Positions 1 through 10,433 of a DNA stretch of 64,000 nucleotides are shown here, in pieces. The stretch covers positions 1 through 64,000 of the forward strand of contig CANMKE010000025.1 in the NCBI GenBank assembly GCA_947498325.1, written 5' to 3'. Within the stretch, counting starts at the first letter, position 1, and each line of letters opens with the position of its first letter. Source of the DNA: an uncultured Persicobacter sp. GTDB taxonomy: Bacteria > Bacteroidota > Bacteroidia > Cytophagales > Cyclobacteriaceae. The position numbers were made by a program, and so were the translations under genes. The notes under the pieces were generated by a model. The model did no database searches. It saw only the letters and a list, made by a program, of their open reading frames with translations, and was not told the DNA's origin.

Positions 1-102
1 CATAACTTTAATAATTATTTACCTTTGTAATATTATATACAGCCCAAAAGTTTACGCGCATGCCTTTCAGGACTGGTGAGTCGACGGCTCATTTTGCAAT
101 AG

Positions 103-122
103 CTTCGGGTTTTAACCCGAAG
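103..122. repeat. 20-bp perfect palindrome downstream of the S9 peptidase gene
   Basis: The arms CTTCGGGTT and AACCCGAAG flank a 2-base centre. The hairpin lies 140 bp beyond the stop codon of the minus-strand peptidase gene and has no T-run on either strand, so it looks more like a dispersed palindromic repeat than an intrinsic terminator. The rest of positions 1-261 holds no coding region I can support. Confidence 0.5.
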
Positions 123-261
123 TAGATAAGTGCCATAATAAAATTTGGATATTGCCCTGCCATGGACAGTTGCGCCCTCAAGATAAAGTATGCGTTATTT
201 ACGGATTGCTGCGCTCCTTCTACAAAATCACAGCCATAAGCCGCCTTCTGAAACGCCTCTA

Positions 262-2616
262 CTATAGGTGCTCCTCAAATAATTTGAAAATCCTTTTGTA
301 CTCATCGGTCCAGCTGTTAGCCTCACGGAAGCCATGTGGTTCAATGGGATAAAGTGCCATCTGCCAGTTTTCCTTGCCCAGCTCAATCAGCTTTTGATTC
401 AGTCGGACAACATCCTGAAACTGCACATTATCGTCCTCCATGCCATGCAAAATTAACAACGGCCCCTGAAGCCCGTCCGCAAAATAAATCGGTGAGCTGT
501 CATAATAAGCCTTTGGATCCTGTGCGGGCGTATTTAAAATATTGCTGGTGTAACCATGGTTATAATGTGCCCAGTCAGTAACCGAACGAATCGCTGCACC
601 CGCATCAAATAGCGCAGGGGCATTGAACATGGCCATCAGTGTCATGAAACCACCATAAGAGCCACCGTAAATCCCCACTTTCTCAATGCCATAATTTTGC
701 TTCAGCCACTTCACGGCATCCTCATGGTCGGTAAGGTCTTTACCACCCATATGACGATAAATTCCAGTACGCCAGTCGCGGCCATAACCCGCACTTCCAC
801 GGTAATCAATATGGAAAACAGTGTACCCCTGATCGGCCAAAAAATTATGGAACATATACTCCCGAAAATAGGCACTCCACCACGAATGTACATTTTGCAA
901 ATAGCCCGCACCATGCACAAAAATTACCGCCTTATTATTCGGCTTCTCAGGGCGGAACATTCTTCCGTAAACCTGCTGACCATCCCTTGCTTCAAATGTT
1001 TTGAGCGCTGGCATCCGCCATTCAAAAGCCTCAAATGCTGGCGTTGTCGAATGTGTAATGGCCACCATCGATGATTTTGCCGTAGCAGGCTTCAGCATCA
1101 GTTCCCAGGGTTTGTTGGCCGTAGAGAAACGCAGTGCAAGCATTTTTTCATCAGGGGAAACCGTAAAAGAATAACCGCCTGATTGCTGTGTAAGGGGCTC
1201 CATTTTCCCGCCCTTCACCGACATGCGATAGACGTGCTGCTCCATAGGTGTTTTCTTATTCGACAACAGGAAGAAGGCCTCTTTATCCTGGGTAAGTTCC
1301 GCTTCAAGAATTTCAAAATCCCCTTTGGTGAGCGCCTTTATTTTTTTGGTCGTTACGTTCACGGTGTACAAATGAGAATAGCCCGTTTTTTCCGACTGAA
1401 ACCACACCTGCTCATCATCAATCCAGCCTAAGGCTCCGCGACTCCCATTCCAACTGCTGATATTCGGCCCACCGACCCAGGCATCATCATGCTGACGATC
1501 CAATAACGATAAAGTACCATCCTGAAGGTCAAGGCTCATCAGCCAACGGTCTTTATTATCCGCCGAACGAATCACGACCACCGCCTGTTTTCCGTCTGAA
1601 GAAAATACAGGTTCATGAATCATCACCTCGCGTTCTTTTTCACCTTCAGCCTGCCATTCCTGACCTGCTTGCAGATAATTTTTAAGGTACTGCGGGCGGT
1701 CTTTTATCCCCTCGATGGTAGCGGTATTAATCTCCACCACGGTATCTTCCTCCACATGGTACAAATAAGATCGGTAAGTCGGTTGCTTATCGCCAACTTT
1801 AGAACGGTAGCTACCATACTCCACATATCCCGAAGCAGTTACCCACTTGGGCATTTTTGTTTTGGTTGCTTTGGCAGGGGTATAAGTTGTATAGAAAATA
1901 ATCTTTGCATCCTTTGATGCCTTCACGGTGTATAAAGATGCCCCACCGAAGTAAATGGGCTTCAGCGCCTGCACGCTTGTGGCTTTTAGGTGCGCTTCTT
2001 TACCTTTCTTACGCTGATCCCATGCGCTCAAAATCTCAAATTCACGCAGCTGATCCTCTTTCAGCCATTTTTTCTGTGCCGATATTTTCTTTGTCTTGGG
2101 ATCCGTTCCCGAACGAAAATCTGTTAATTGACGAAGCGCAAAAGGCTGTTGCTCCAACAGGTATAGATTTCCATTCTGCGTGAAGGTCAGTCCCTGATCC
2201 ACCCATGCCAAAGAACCCGACCGCTGTGTGCTCTGATAAGCCAACTGTCCTTTATTACTGTCCTGACGCACCAAATAGATATTCCCCTGCCACAGATAAG
2301 CGCCCTGTGAGCGTTCCGCATTCCAGACGATATTGCGGGGAATATATGGATAATCCGATTCAGGAACTTCCATCGTATTTTTTGTTTCGATATCATAACG
2401 GTAAAGCGATGCATAAGCGTTATCATCTTTCTTCCGATGATAGTAAACTGCCCGTCCATCAATCGACCAAAATGCGCCATCGGGCAAATGTCCCACGAAA
2501 GCATCCCCTTGCATCAGGGTAGCAATGTCGAGCTTCGGAGTGGTGGTCTGTGCATTGACCTCACTAAAAAAAGTACAAAAAAGAAGCAAGATAATTGCTC
2601 TTCTAAAAATCTTCAT
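262..2616 (-). CDS. Secreted S9 family peptidase (dipeptidyl peptidase IV-like)
   Basis: This 784-residue protein should be an exported serine peptidase that removes short N-terminal peptides. It begins with a Sec signal (residues 1 to about 22, ending VNAQ). A beta-propeller-like DPP-IV N-terminal region follows, then an alpha/beta-hydrolase catalytic domain from about residue 560. The nucleophile motif GGSYGG puts the catalytic Ser near residue 653. HGMEDDNV carries the acid and PHGF gives His near 761, so the triad appears complete. The length matches bacterial DPP-IV-like enzymes (700-800 residues). The ATG at 2616 directly precedes the signal peptide. The gene is divergent from the AsmA-like gene. 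The exact specificity (DPP IV, prolyl tripeptidyl or acylaminoacyl) cannot be read from sequence alone. Confidence 0.9.
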   Translation of the reverse strand: MKIFRRAIILLLFCTFFSEVNAQTTTPKLDIATLMQGDAFVGHLPDGAFWSIDGRAVYYHRKKDDNAYASLYRYDIETKNTMEVPESDYPYIPRNIVWNAERSQGAYLWQGNIYLVRQDSNKGQLAYQSTQRSGSLAWVDQGLTFTQNGNLYLLEQQPFALRQLTDFRSGTDPKTKKISAQKKWLKEDQLREFEILSAWDQRKKGKEAHLKATSVQALKPIYFGGASLYTVKASKDAKIIFYTTYTPAKATKTKMPKWVTASGYVEYGSYRSKVGDKQPTYRSYLYHVEEDTVVEINTATIEGIKDRPQYLKNYLQAGQEWQAEGEKEREVMIHEPVFSSDGKQAVVVIRSADNKDRWLMSLDLQDGTLSLLDRQHDDAWVGGPNISSWNGSRGALGWIDDEQVWFQSEKTGYSHLYTVNVTTKKIKALTKGDFEILEAELTQDKEAFFLLSNKKTPMEQHVYRMSVKGGKMEPLTQQSGGYSFTVSPDEKMLALRFSTANKPWELMLKPATAKSSMVAITHSTTPAFEAFEWRMPALKTFEARDGQQVYGRMFRPEKPNNKAVIFVHGAGYLQNVHSWWSAYFREYMFHNFLADQGYTVFHIDYRGSAGYGRDWRTGIYRHMGGKDLTDHEDAVKWLKQNYGIEKVGIYGGSYGGFMTLMAMFNAPALFDAGAAIRSVTDWAHYNHGYTSNILNTPAQDPKAYYDSSPIYFADGLQGPLLILHGMEDDNVQFQDVVRLNQKLIELGKENWQMALYPIEPHGFREANSWTDEYKRIFKLFEEHL

Positions 2617-2632
2617 AACAATATTAGGTTGA

Positions 2633-2640
2633 TATTTTTG
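2633..2640 (+). promoter_or_regulatory. Candidate -7 element (TATTTTTG) for the AsmA-like gene
   Basis: The octamer matches the Bacteroidota sigma-A -7 consensus TAnnTTTG. It lies about 83 bp before the ATG at 2723, in the divergent gap between two genes. No clear -33 TTG is seen at the expected distance, so this is a weak call. Confidence 0.3.
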
Positions 2641-2722
2641 GCAATTTAAGGCAAAATATCTACATATTGATCATGTGCCTGAATTACCTCAAAGGGACGC
2701 TCAGAAGCAAAGCTTAACTACC

Positions 2723-4393
2723 ATGAAAAAATATTTAACCCACGGGGCGGGTCTGTTCCTGCTCATTTTGCTATTGATATCACTGGCAAGCTACCTGATC
2801 GGTCATATGCTCGAAAGCCAGATTAAGGAGCAGCTCAAGCAAATTACCATCGCTAAAGATGCGGACAACTATAAAATTGACCTTGCTTCCTTCGACATTC
2901 ACTGGTCGGAAGTAATGGCCGATGCTTCGGGGATCAGTATTCAGCCGAAATTTTCCTCTGATAAGTCGCAGCTATTCGGCAATATAGATCGTGTTCAGGT
3001 GAAAATAGGCTGGGGTTTCTGGCGGGCATTTTTTGGGGAAGTCCACCTCGAAAATATGCAGTTCGACAAGCCTGAGCTGACTTTTTACCACCGAAACCAA
3101 GCACAAACCAACACTCCTGAGCGCATCAATGTCATTGCCCAGTTACAGGAAAATGTTTCTTCAGTAGGCTTACAGAATTTCAGCATCAAAGATGGGAAAA
3201 TCACCATTATTGATGTCGATAAAAAGGACTCTACCCTGTTTTTTTCCACCATGCTGAATCTCCGATTTGAAGGACTCAGCACGACACTCGACCAGAATAA
3301 GCTGAAAGTACATTGCGATTCCGTCGGCTTTCAGTATCAGCATTTCCAGCTATTGCTACAAAAAGCCAACTACCTGCTGACGGCAAAAAATATTGAGCTG
3401 AACAGCGAAGGCACGAATTTTCAGCTGGACTCCCTTCAGCTTTCCTCCACCATTTCCGTGCAGGAGAGAAGTCGCCTGCTCGGCCACCAAACCGATCAGC
3501 TTAATGTTCACGTAGCACATGCCACTGGAAAATATTTGGATTTCGATGCCTTTCTTTCTTCATCCCTTTTGCATTTGGGACTGATGGAAATCGACTCTGC
3601 CCACCTGACCCTGAAGCGCGATAAAAATTTCCCTGAAAACAAACGCACGAAAGTCAGCCCGCTGAAAGCACTGGCACGCTCAGAATTTCAATTTATTTTG
3701 GACACCCTGAAAGTGGCCCACAGTAAAATTGATTACCTGGAAAAAGATCCCAAATCGGACCACTATGGCAACGTCGATCTTGATGCGGTAAACATGACCT
3801 TGTACGGCTTGGCCAATCCCGCGCAAACCGCCTCGCTCAAAGGGGAATTCAGCACAAAATTCTACCAGATTGCCCCGCTACAAATGTCTTTTTCAATGCC
3901 CTATCAGCCCGAGCAATTATTAATGACCGCAGACATCAAGGTCGGTGGTTTTCCGATTAAAATTTTTGACGCCTTTTGCTCCCCCGCCCTTGGGGTGGAA
4001 TTTCCCAAAGGGGAAGTCATCGCCTCCACCATTCACCTCGAACTGGGCAGAAATATCGGTCGTGGTAATATGGGCCTCTATTATAAAGACCTGAAAATAA
4101 AACTGGTGAACCCGAATACCGAGTCGCAAAATTTCGGTAAAAAAGCAGGCTCCTGGCTTGCCAACCACCTGCTGCTCAAGAACCACAATTACCGCAAAAA
4201 GGAGCATCGTAACTACCCCTTGTATTACGAGCGTCAGTTCAATAAATCCATCATTGCCTATACCGTAAAAACCATCTTCAGTGGCTTGGCACCTACTTTT
4301 ACAGGTATCGACATCACGAAACACAAGCGGAAGAAAGCGCATAAAAAACCTTCAAAACACAAACGGGAAGCACATCAGCAGCATCAAAAATAA
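2723..4393 (+). CDS. AsmA-like membrane-anchored protein of unknown function
   Basis: From the ATG at 2723 the product is 556 residues; I prefer this start because the next codons encode MKKYL followed at once by one hydrophobic segment (about residues 8-28). The frame is open upstream but adds only a polar stretch. The rest is a long, beta-rich, probably periplasmic domain with repeated short hydrophobic/polar strands. The motif GEVIASTIHLELGRN and the following GLYYKDLKIKL resemble C-terminal regions of AsmA/DUF748-type proteins, which are linked to outer-membrane lipid handling. The last 30 residues are very basic (Lys/His rich). Family assignment is by general resemblance only, with no catalytic motif. 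It stands alone, divergent from the S9 peptidase and 141 bp before the amidohydrolase gene. Confidence 0.6.
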   Translation: MKKYLTHGAGLFLLILLLISLASYLIGHMLESQIKEQLKQITIAKDADNYKIDLASFDIHWSEVMADASGISIQPKFSSDKSQLFGNIDRVQVKIGWGFWRAFFGEVHLENMQFDKPELTFYHRNQAQTNTPERINVIAQLQENVSSVGLQNFSIKDGKITIIDVDKKDSTLFFSTMLNLRFEGLSTTLDQNKLKVHCDSVGFQYQHFQLLLQKANYLLTAKNIELNSEGTNFQLDSLQLSSTISVQERSRLLGHQTDQLNVHVAHATGKYLDFDAFLSSSLLHLGLMEIDSAHLTLKRDKNFPENKRTKVSPLKALARSEFQFILDTLKVAHSKIDYLEKDPKSDHYGNVDLDAVNMTLYGLANPAQTASLKGEFSTKFYQIAPLQMSFSMPYQPEQLLMTADIKVGGFPIKIFDAFCSPALGVEFPKGEVIASTIHLELGRNIGRGNMGLYYKDLKIKLVNPNTESQNFGKKAGSWLANHLLLKNHNYRKKEHRNYPLYYERQFNKSIIAYTVKTIFSGLAPTFTGIDITKHKRKKAHKKPSKHKREAHQQHQK

Positions 4394-4534
4394 GGCTGCT
4401 GCACCATTTCCCTGAACCGCTGACCATTCAAATGCTCAAAACGGACATTAACAATGTTCTTCTTTTCTGATCGATAATTATTACTGATATTTAAAACGGG
4501 TATCTGTGCAGGTACCTGAAAACATCAATCGATT

Positions 4535-7500
4535 ATGAAGCATATTTTTTTAGGGCTGATCCTGCTCTTTAGTGCATCCTTTGCGGGTGCGCAGGATACA
4601 GAAAAATGGGACATCAATGACCCGCAGCGGTCGCTAAAGACCGTTAAGTTTACCACCAACGAGGGCACCTGGATGAGTGTGGATGTTTCTCCTGATGGCC
4701 AGACACTGGTTTTTGACTTGCTGGGAGATATTTACACCATGCCGATTGGTGGGGGAAAAGCCAAAAAATTACGTGGCGGCATGGCATGGGAATGTCAGCC
4801 AAGATTCTCCCCCGACGGCCAGTATATTTCCTTCACGTCCGACCTCGGTGGTGGCGACAATATCTGGACCCTCCGCCTTGCTGATGGGCAGGCTACGCAA
4901 ATTACCAAGGAAGATTTTCGACTGCTCAACAATGCCAACTGGACCCCCGACGGCCAGTACCTGGTTGCACGAAAGCACTTTACCCATACCCGCTCCCTGG
5001 GTGCAGGCGCGATCTGGATGTACCATATTGGCGGTGGAAGCGGCACGGAACTGGTTCCTGCAAAAAATGAACAGCAGGACATTAACGAGCCGATGGTCAG
5101 TCCTGATGGGCGCTATGTTTACTATGTGGAGGATATGTACGAAGGGGGGTATTTCCAATACAACAAGGATCCCAACAAAGTCATTTACGCCATTAAAAGA
5201 TATGACCGACAGGAAGGAAAAACGGAAACGGTCATTCATACCAACGGTGGAGCCATGCGCCCACAGCTGAACCGAAAAGGCGATCAGCTGGCATATATCC
5301 GCAGGGTTCGTAATGAAAGCGTGCTGTATATTTTTGATTTGAAAACGGGATTATCACGCCCTGTTTTCAGTAAACTGACCAAAGATCAGTCGGAAGCATG
5401 GGCGATCTTCGGTCCATTCACGGGCTACAACTGGACCCCCGACGATCAGGACATCATCATCTACGGAGAAGGAAAACTGCATCGGGTAAACACCCAAACT
5501 GGGCAGTCGGTCATCATTCCTTTTGAAGCAGAAATTGAACAACAGGTCGCCACTGCCTTACGCTTTAAGCATCAGGTGGCTCCTGAACAATTCACAGCAA
5601 AAGCCATTCGCCATTTAACCACCAGCCCCGATGGGAAAAAAATATACTTCCATGCCGTGGGCCATTTATACGAGCAAAATGCTGAAGGCGGAAAAGCCCA
5701 AAGACTTTTTAATGACCAGCACCATTTTGAATATGAGCCGCAGGTTTCTCCCGATGGCAGATACCTCGTGTATGTCAGCTGGTCGGATGCTGAAAAAGGG
5801 AAAATATGGAAATATGACCTGAAAAAGCGCCGAAAAACAGCCTTTGATCTCCCGAAGGGAATGTACCGTGAACCGCAGTTCAGCCCCGATGGGAAAATAC
5901 TTGTTTTCCGTAAAGAAGCGGGGAACAATCAGCAAGGTGCCGCCTACACCACCGAGGCAGGAATTTACCTGATGCCCTCGACTGGTGGAACAGCAAAACG
6001 CATCAGTAAAGAAGGTGCATTTGCACGGTTCGATGCCACAGGAACGCGGGTATTCTATCAGACAGGGGGCTATTATTTTGGTGCCCTGAAGAAGGCGTAT
6101 CACAGTGTAAACCTTGAAGGGCTGGACAAAAAAACGCACTTCACATCAAAATACACCAACACTTTTGTACCGAGTCCCGACAATAAATATATCGCATTTA
6201 CGGAGCTGTACAAGGTCTATATTGCCCCTTTCCCACAAACTGGACAACCTCAGGAACTTTCTGCAACCAATAAGTATATGCCGATCCGACAGGTGGCAAA
6301 AGATGCTGGGTACAATTTGCATTGGAGTGCCGATGGTCAGCAACTGAAATGGACATTGGGCGAAACGGTTTACGAAGTCCCACTGAAAGATTGCTTCACT
6401 TTTGTGGCGGCTGCGCCAGACTCCCTGCCTGAGCCTGTAAAAACAGGGCGACAGATTGACCTGAAAATCAACAGCGACTTACCCAAAGGTAAACTTGCAC
6501 TGACCAATGCGCGGATTATCACAGGTAACCAGCAGGATGAGGTGATTGAGAAGGGGCATATTCTTGTTGAAAATAACCGCATTACGGCTATTGGTGCCGA
6601 TATTGAGATTCCTGAAGGCACAGAAACGATCGACCTTGCAGGCAAAACAGTGATGGCGGGAATGGTCGATGCCCATGCGCACCTTGGTTCATTCAGACTC
6701 GGGATGAGTGCACAGCAAAACTGGCCATATTATACCAATCTCGCTTTTGGCGTAACCACAGCACACGACCCCTCCGCCAATTCAGAAATGATTTTCAATC
6801 AGGCGGAAATGGTGCGCGCTGGAGAAATGGTAGGCCCACGGGTGTACTCCACGGGCAACATCCTTTATGGTGCCGATGGCGATTTCAAGGCACATATTCA
6901 AAACCTTGACGACGCCCGATTTGCCATCAAAAGGAGTAAAGCATGGGGGGCAACTTCGGTAAAAAGTTACAATCAGCCGCGCCGTGGGCAAAGGCAAATG
7001 GTGTTGAAGGCCGCTGAAGAAATGGAGATAATGGTAGTGCCTGAGGGTGGCTCGACTTTTTTCCATAACATGACCATGGTGATGGATGGACATACGGGCA
7101 TTGAGCACAATATCCCTGTGGCTCCACTTTATAAGGATGTGATCGAGTTTTGGAAAAACACCGAAGTGGGCTATACCCCTACACTGATTGTCAATTACGG
7201 CGGGCTTAATGGGGAGTATTACTGGTATCAGGAAAGTGAGGTATGGAAGAACGAGCACCTGATGACTTTCACGCCAAGATCAGTGATTGACCCACGGGCG
7301 ATCCACCGAACAATGGCGCCGCAGGAGGATTATGACCACGGCTATATTCTGACCTCCGAAAGTGCCCATAAACTTCAGGAAGCAGGCGTAAAAGTGAATA
7401 TGGGTGCCCACGGACAGATTCAGGGTATTGGTGCCCACTGGGAAATGTGGATGCTTCAGCAAGGGGGCATGAGTAATTTGGAAGCCATCAAAAGTGCGAC

Positions 7501-7792
7501 CATTCAGCCTGCGCATTACCTTGGCCTCGACGACGATATTGGCTCGCTTGAAAAAGGGAAGCTCGCCGACCTGATCATCCTTTCCGCCAACCCGCTGGAG
7601 AACATCCGCAACAGTGAAAAGGTGGAAAAAGTCATGATCAACGGGCGACTTTACGATGCCAAAACCATGCACGAAATTGGCCTTCACCCCAAACAGCGGG
7701 CGCCATTTTACTGGGAACAACAACAGCCTGAAGGCCTTGACCTCCCACATGAAAACAGCGCAACCCATGGCCATTGCTCTTGCGGTTTGTAA
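4535..7792 (+). CDS. Secreted TolB/Tricorn-type beta-propeller fused to an amidohydrolase
   Basis: A 1085-residue exported protein with a signal peptide (residues 1-19, SFAGAQ). Residues 30 to about 640 hold repeated PD40 blades, recognisable by repeats of SPDG/TPDGQ (SPDGQTLVF, SPDGQYISF, TPDGQYLVA, SPDGRYVYY and more). Residues about 655-1065 form a metal-dependent amidohydrolase: the zinc motif HAH is at 714-716, with GIEHN and NMGAHGQ supplying further histidines. The family includes imidazolonepropionase-like and Xaa-Pro dipeptidase-like enzymes; the substrate is unknown. The propeller probably gates peptides or other polymers to the active site (inference). The extreme C-terminus HGHCSCGL is unusual, a possible extra metal-binding tail. 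A single ORF with no frameshift. Confidence 0.88.
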   Translation: MKHIFLGLILLFSASFAGAQDTEKWDINDPQRSLKTVKFTTNEGTWMSVDVSPDGQTLVFDLLGDIYTMPIGGGKAKKLRGGMAWECQPRFSPDGQYISFTSDLGGGDNIWTLRLADGQATQITKEDFRLLNNANWTPDGQYLVARKHFTHTRSLGAGAIWMYHIGGGSGTELVPAKNEQQDINEPMVSPDGRYVYYVEDMYEGGYFQYNKDPNKVIYAIKRYDRQEGKTETVIHTNGGAMRPQLNRKGDQLAYIRRVRNESVLYIFDLKTGLSRPVFSKLTKDQSEAWAIFGPFTGYNWTPDDQDIIIYGEGKLHRVNTQTGQSVIIPFEAEIEQQVATALRFKHQVAPEQFTAKAIRHLTTSPDGKKIYFHAVGHLYEQNAEGGKAQRLFNDQHHFEYEPQVSPDGRYLVYVSWSDAEKGKIWKYDLKKRRKTAFDLPKGMYREPQFSPDGKILVFRKEAGNNQQGAAYTTEAGIYLMPSTGGTAKRISKEGAFARFDATGTRVFYQTGGYYFGALKKAYHSVNLEGLDKKTHFTSKYTNTFVPSPDNKYIAFTELYKVYIAPFPQTGQPQELSATNKYMPIRQVAKDAGYNLHWSADGQQLKWTLGETVYEVPLKDCFTFVAAAPDSLPEPVKTGRQIDLKINSDLPKGKLALTNARIITGNQQDEVIEKGHILVENNRITAIGADIEIPEGTETIDLAGKTVMAGMVDAHAHLGSFRLGMSAQQNWPYYTNLAFGVTTAHDPSANSEMIFNQAEMVRAGEMVGPRVYSTGNILYGADGDFKAHIQNLDDARFAIKRSKAWGATSVKSYNQPRRGQRQMVLKAAEEMEIMVVPEGGSTFFHNMTMVMDGHTGIEHNIPVAPLYKDVIEFWKNTEVGYTPTLIVNYGGLNGEYYWYQESEVWKNEHLMTFTPRSVIDPRAIHRTMAPQEDYDHGYILTSESAHKLQEAGVKVNMGAHGQIQGIGAHWEMWMLQQGGMSNLEAIKSATIQPAHYLGLDDDIGSLEKGKLADLIILSANPLENIRNSEKVEKVMINGRLYDAKTMHEIGLHPKQRAPFYWEQQQPEGLDLPHENSATHGHCSCGL

Positions 7793-7851
7793 GCTGAGCG
7801 AATAAATACTGAGGAGAGCAATCCCCTGATCAACACATAAATTTGAATAAA

Positions 7852-7898
7852 AAAGGGCGGTGGATCAACTCGAATAAAAGAGTTGTCCACCGCCCTTT
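7852..7898 (-). terminator. Strong intrinsic terminator of the TonB-receptor gene
   Basis: A near-perfect stem pairs AAAGGGCGGTGG (plus-strand left arm, continuing to CAACTC) with the right arm GAGTTG..CCACCGCCCTTT around an 8-base loop. On the minus strand the hairpin is followed by a run of six T. It therefore ends the receptor transcript about 120 bp after its stop, and the same stem may also stop the convergent amidohydrolase transcript. Confidence 0.8.
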
Positions 7899-8016
7899 GC
7901 GTTAGCGCTAGCGAAGAGATTTACCATACATTTCCGCGACCCTGTTGTCCACAGAGTAACGGAATTTGTGGGACGATCTCCCCCATTGCCATTGAGGGTG
8001 TATTGAAATCCCCTGC

Positions 8017-10383
8017 TTAAAATTTCAGGTCAAGCCCTAACATATAGTTGGCCGTTGCCTGAGGGTAATAGTACGCCGTAGTGCCCCAGACAGCCCCATT
8101 GGCTACATACTCCGCATTGAAAATATTATTTATATTAGCCCGAAGCGTTACTTCGCGCATCCATGCTGGCTTGAAGGTGTAAGAGGTCTGAAGGTTATTC
8201 AACAAATAAGCATCAAGAGTCAGCGCCTCATTTTCTGTATTGGTCAAATACTGCTTGCCAACAAACTGGGTGATCCAGCCAATACGGAAACCTGATACAG
8301 ACGTAAATACTAACTGAGAATTGATAATGGTCGCAGGCGAGAAAGAGGTCGTCGTTTTACCATAATTCACCAAAACTGTTTCCTCATTTTCATTTTGTTC
8401 CGATTGCTGATAGTCACGGTTTTTGTTCTCCGAGAATGTCATCGCCAACTCCCAGTTGAACCAATCCGTTGGGGTAAGTTTCCCCGTCAGTTCGATACCC
8501 GAACGGTAGCTGCTTCCTGAGTTTGTACGGATAAATGCACCCACATCATTTTGCTCGCCCGTCAAGACAAACTGATTGATGTAGTTCATATAGTAATAAT
8601 TTGCTTCCCCCTGAAAAATCCCTTCACGGAAACGAACACCCATCTCAAGGTTTTGCAGGCTTTCTGCCTCAGGTGTTTCCGAAGAATCTCCTTCGAGAAA
8701 ATCATCACGCAATGGCTCACGGTTAGAAATGGCAAAGGAAGCGTAAGCCTGTAAGTCTGCATTAACCTGATAGGTCGCCCCTACCTTAGGATTCACAAAA
8801 TTGAAGACATGCTGCCCCTCGATGGTCGAGCTGGCATCTTTGAATAATCCATAGTAGGAGTAATTGATGTATCGATATTGCACATCGCCAAACAAAGATA
8901 ATTTCGTAGTCGCCTGATAGTCTGCCTTCAGGAAAATATTAGCATCATCTTTTACCGCCTTGTTGTCATAATAACGCTGATCGGGACTGGCTCCCTGTGT
9001 ATTTTGCATCCAGTGTAGCTCGCCAAAGTGCAAGCCTTCATAACGGTTTGCTCCTCCACCGAGGGTCAGGTTTAATTGATTATTGGCCTGATAGTGGAGG
9101 TTAAAAACCATACCGTAGAAATCATTGTCCAGCCATTTTCGGGTAATAATGTCCGTAGTTTCCCCTGCAGGGGCCGTCAGCCCATACTCCGAATAATCCT
9201 GATTTTGGTTATACTCCTGATAATACCCCTGCCCTTTGGTGTAGTGCAGTGCGGTATTAAATCCTAATCGGTTGCCATCATAGGCATAATGCAATTGATA
9301 GTGTGTTTGCTGGTAGTTGTCGGTTTGGTCATCATAAAAACCGGTAACATTCCAGTTTTCATCATACAACGCACCCGCCGGGTTGAAGGTACGGTCATTT
9401 TCCAGCGTTTCCTGATCCACGCCATACCAAGCCTGGTAGGTTCTTTCCTTTCCTGAAAAAGTAATAAATTTCAGCAAATGGTGATTGTAGTTATATGTTC
9501 CCTGAACAAAGTACGACTGCAAATCAGAACTTGCGCGGTCGATATAGCCATCAGATTTCAAATTCGACAAACGCATATCGAGCTTAAAGCGATTGTTGAT
9601 CAACCCCGTTCCCAGCTTGATGGTATTTTTCAGGGTATTGAAAGACCCAAAGCTGTTATTGATTTCACCGTAAGGTTCATCGTTGGATTCATCGGTCTGA
9701 ATATTGACCGACGCACCGAAAGCAGCCCCTCCATTGGAAGAAGTACCTACCCCGCGCTGAATTTGAATGCTCTGTACCGAAGAAGCAAAGTCGGGCATGT
9801 TAACCCAAAATACGCCCTGCGATTCCGCATCATTTAAAGGAATACCATTGACCGTTACATTGATTTTGGACTGATCATTTCCACGGATACGCATGGAAGT
9901 ATAACCTACGCCAGCCCCTGCATCGGAAGTCACCACTGCCGAAGGGCTCATGCCCATCAGGTAGGTGAGATCCTGTCCTAAATTGGCATGCTCAAGGGTT
10001 TTCTTTTCAATCTCCGCAAAGGTGGTTGGGGTGGTGTTTGTCGCCCGAGACCCACGCACAATAATCCCTTCCAAGGCTTTAGAAGTGGATTCCAGTGTAA
10101 AGTTCTTTTCGGTATTTTCCTTTAGCGAAAGCTTCAGTTGCTGATCTTTATAGCCTATAAAAGAAAGGGTTACCGCATAATCCCCAGGTTGAAGGCTCAG
10201 GCTAAATAGCCCATTAAGATCGGTGGCCTGTCCTGCCTGCTGTGGGCCATCCACGCGTACACTTGCACCGATAAGTGCCTGCTGATCCTTATCGAGCACT
10301 TTGCCCTTGAATAAAATCTGTGCATTGGCGCCCCATTGCAAACCCATAAAAAGGGTCAAAAGTAACAGTAATTGTTTGTTCAT
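8017..10383 (-). CDS. TonB-dependent outer-membrane receptor under TPP riboswitch control (probable thiamine receptor)
   Basis: A 788-residue receptor starting at the ATG at 10383, where MNKQLLLLL opens a clean signal peptide ending GANA; eight more in-frame codons lie upstream but add no signal features. Residues about 22-105 form a carboxypeptidase-regulatory-like domain (ILFKGKVLDKDQQALIGASV). A plug domain follows (SMRIRGNDQSKINVTVNGIPL), then a 22-strand barrel ending in an aromatic/hydrophobic strand (LGLDLKF). The TPP riboswitch and its own promoter lie immediately upstream, so the likely cargo is thiamine or its phosphates, as described for Bacteroidota omr1-type receptors. Strand and order put it downstream of the PnuC/NadR-like pair, but the separate promoter makes it an independent unit. 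A strong terminator follows. Confidence 0.88.
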   Translation of the reverse strand: MNKQLLLLLTLFMGLQWGANAQILFKGKVLDKDQQALIGASVRVDGPQQAGQATDLNGLFSLSLQPGDYAVTLSFIGYKDQQLKLSLKENTEKNFTLESTSKALEGIIVRGSRATNTTPTTFAEIEKKTLEHANLGQDLTYLMGMSPSAVVTSDAGAGVGYTSMRIRGNDQSKINVTVNGIPLNDAESQGVFWVNMPDFASSVQSIQIQRGVGTSSNGGAAFGASVNIQTDESNDEPYGEINNSFGSFNTLKNTIKLGTGLINNRFKLDMRLSNLKSDGYIDRASSDLQSYFVQGTYNYNHHLLKFITFSGKERTYQAWYGVDQETLENDRTFNPAGALYDENWNVTGFYDDQTDNYQQTHYQLHYAYDGNRLGFNTALHYTKGQGYYQEYNQNQDYSEYGLTAPAGETTDIITRKWLDNDFYGMVFNLHYQANNQLNLTLGGGANRYEGLHFGELHWMQNTQGASPDQRYYDNKAVKDDANIFLKADYQATTKLSLFGDVQYRYINYSYYGLFKDASSTIEGQHVFNFVNPKVGATYQVNADLQAYASFAISNREPLRDDFLEGDSSETPEAESLQNLEMGVRFREGIFQGEANYYYMNYINQFVLTGEQNDVGAFIRTNSGSSYRSGIELTGKLTPTDWFNWELAMTFSENKNRDYQQSEQNENEETVLVNYGKTTTSFSPATIINSQLVFTSVSGFRIGWITQFVGKQYLTNTENEALTLDAYLLNNLQTSYTFKPAWMREVTLRANINNIFNAEYVANGAVWGTTAYYYPQATANYMLGLDLKF

Positions 10384-10433
10384 AAGATTGATTTTGGCGG
10401 GGCGCACCGTCCAAATATCGCAAAGCGATTGAC

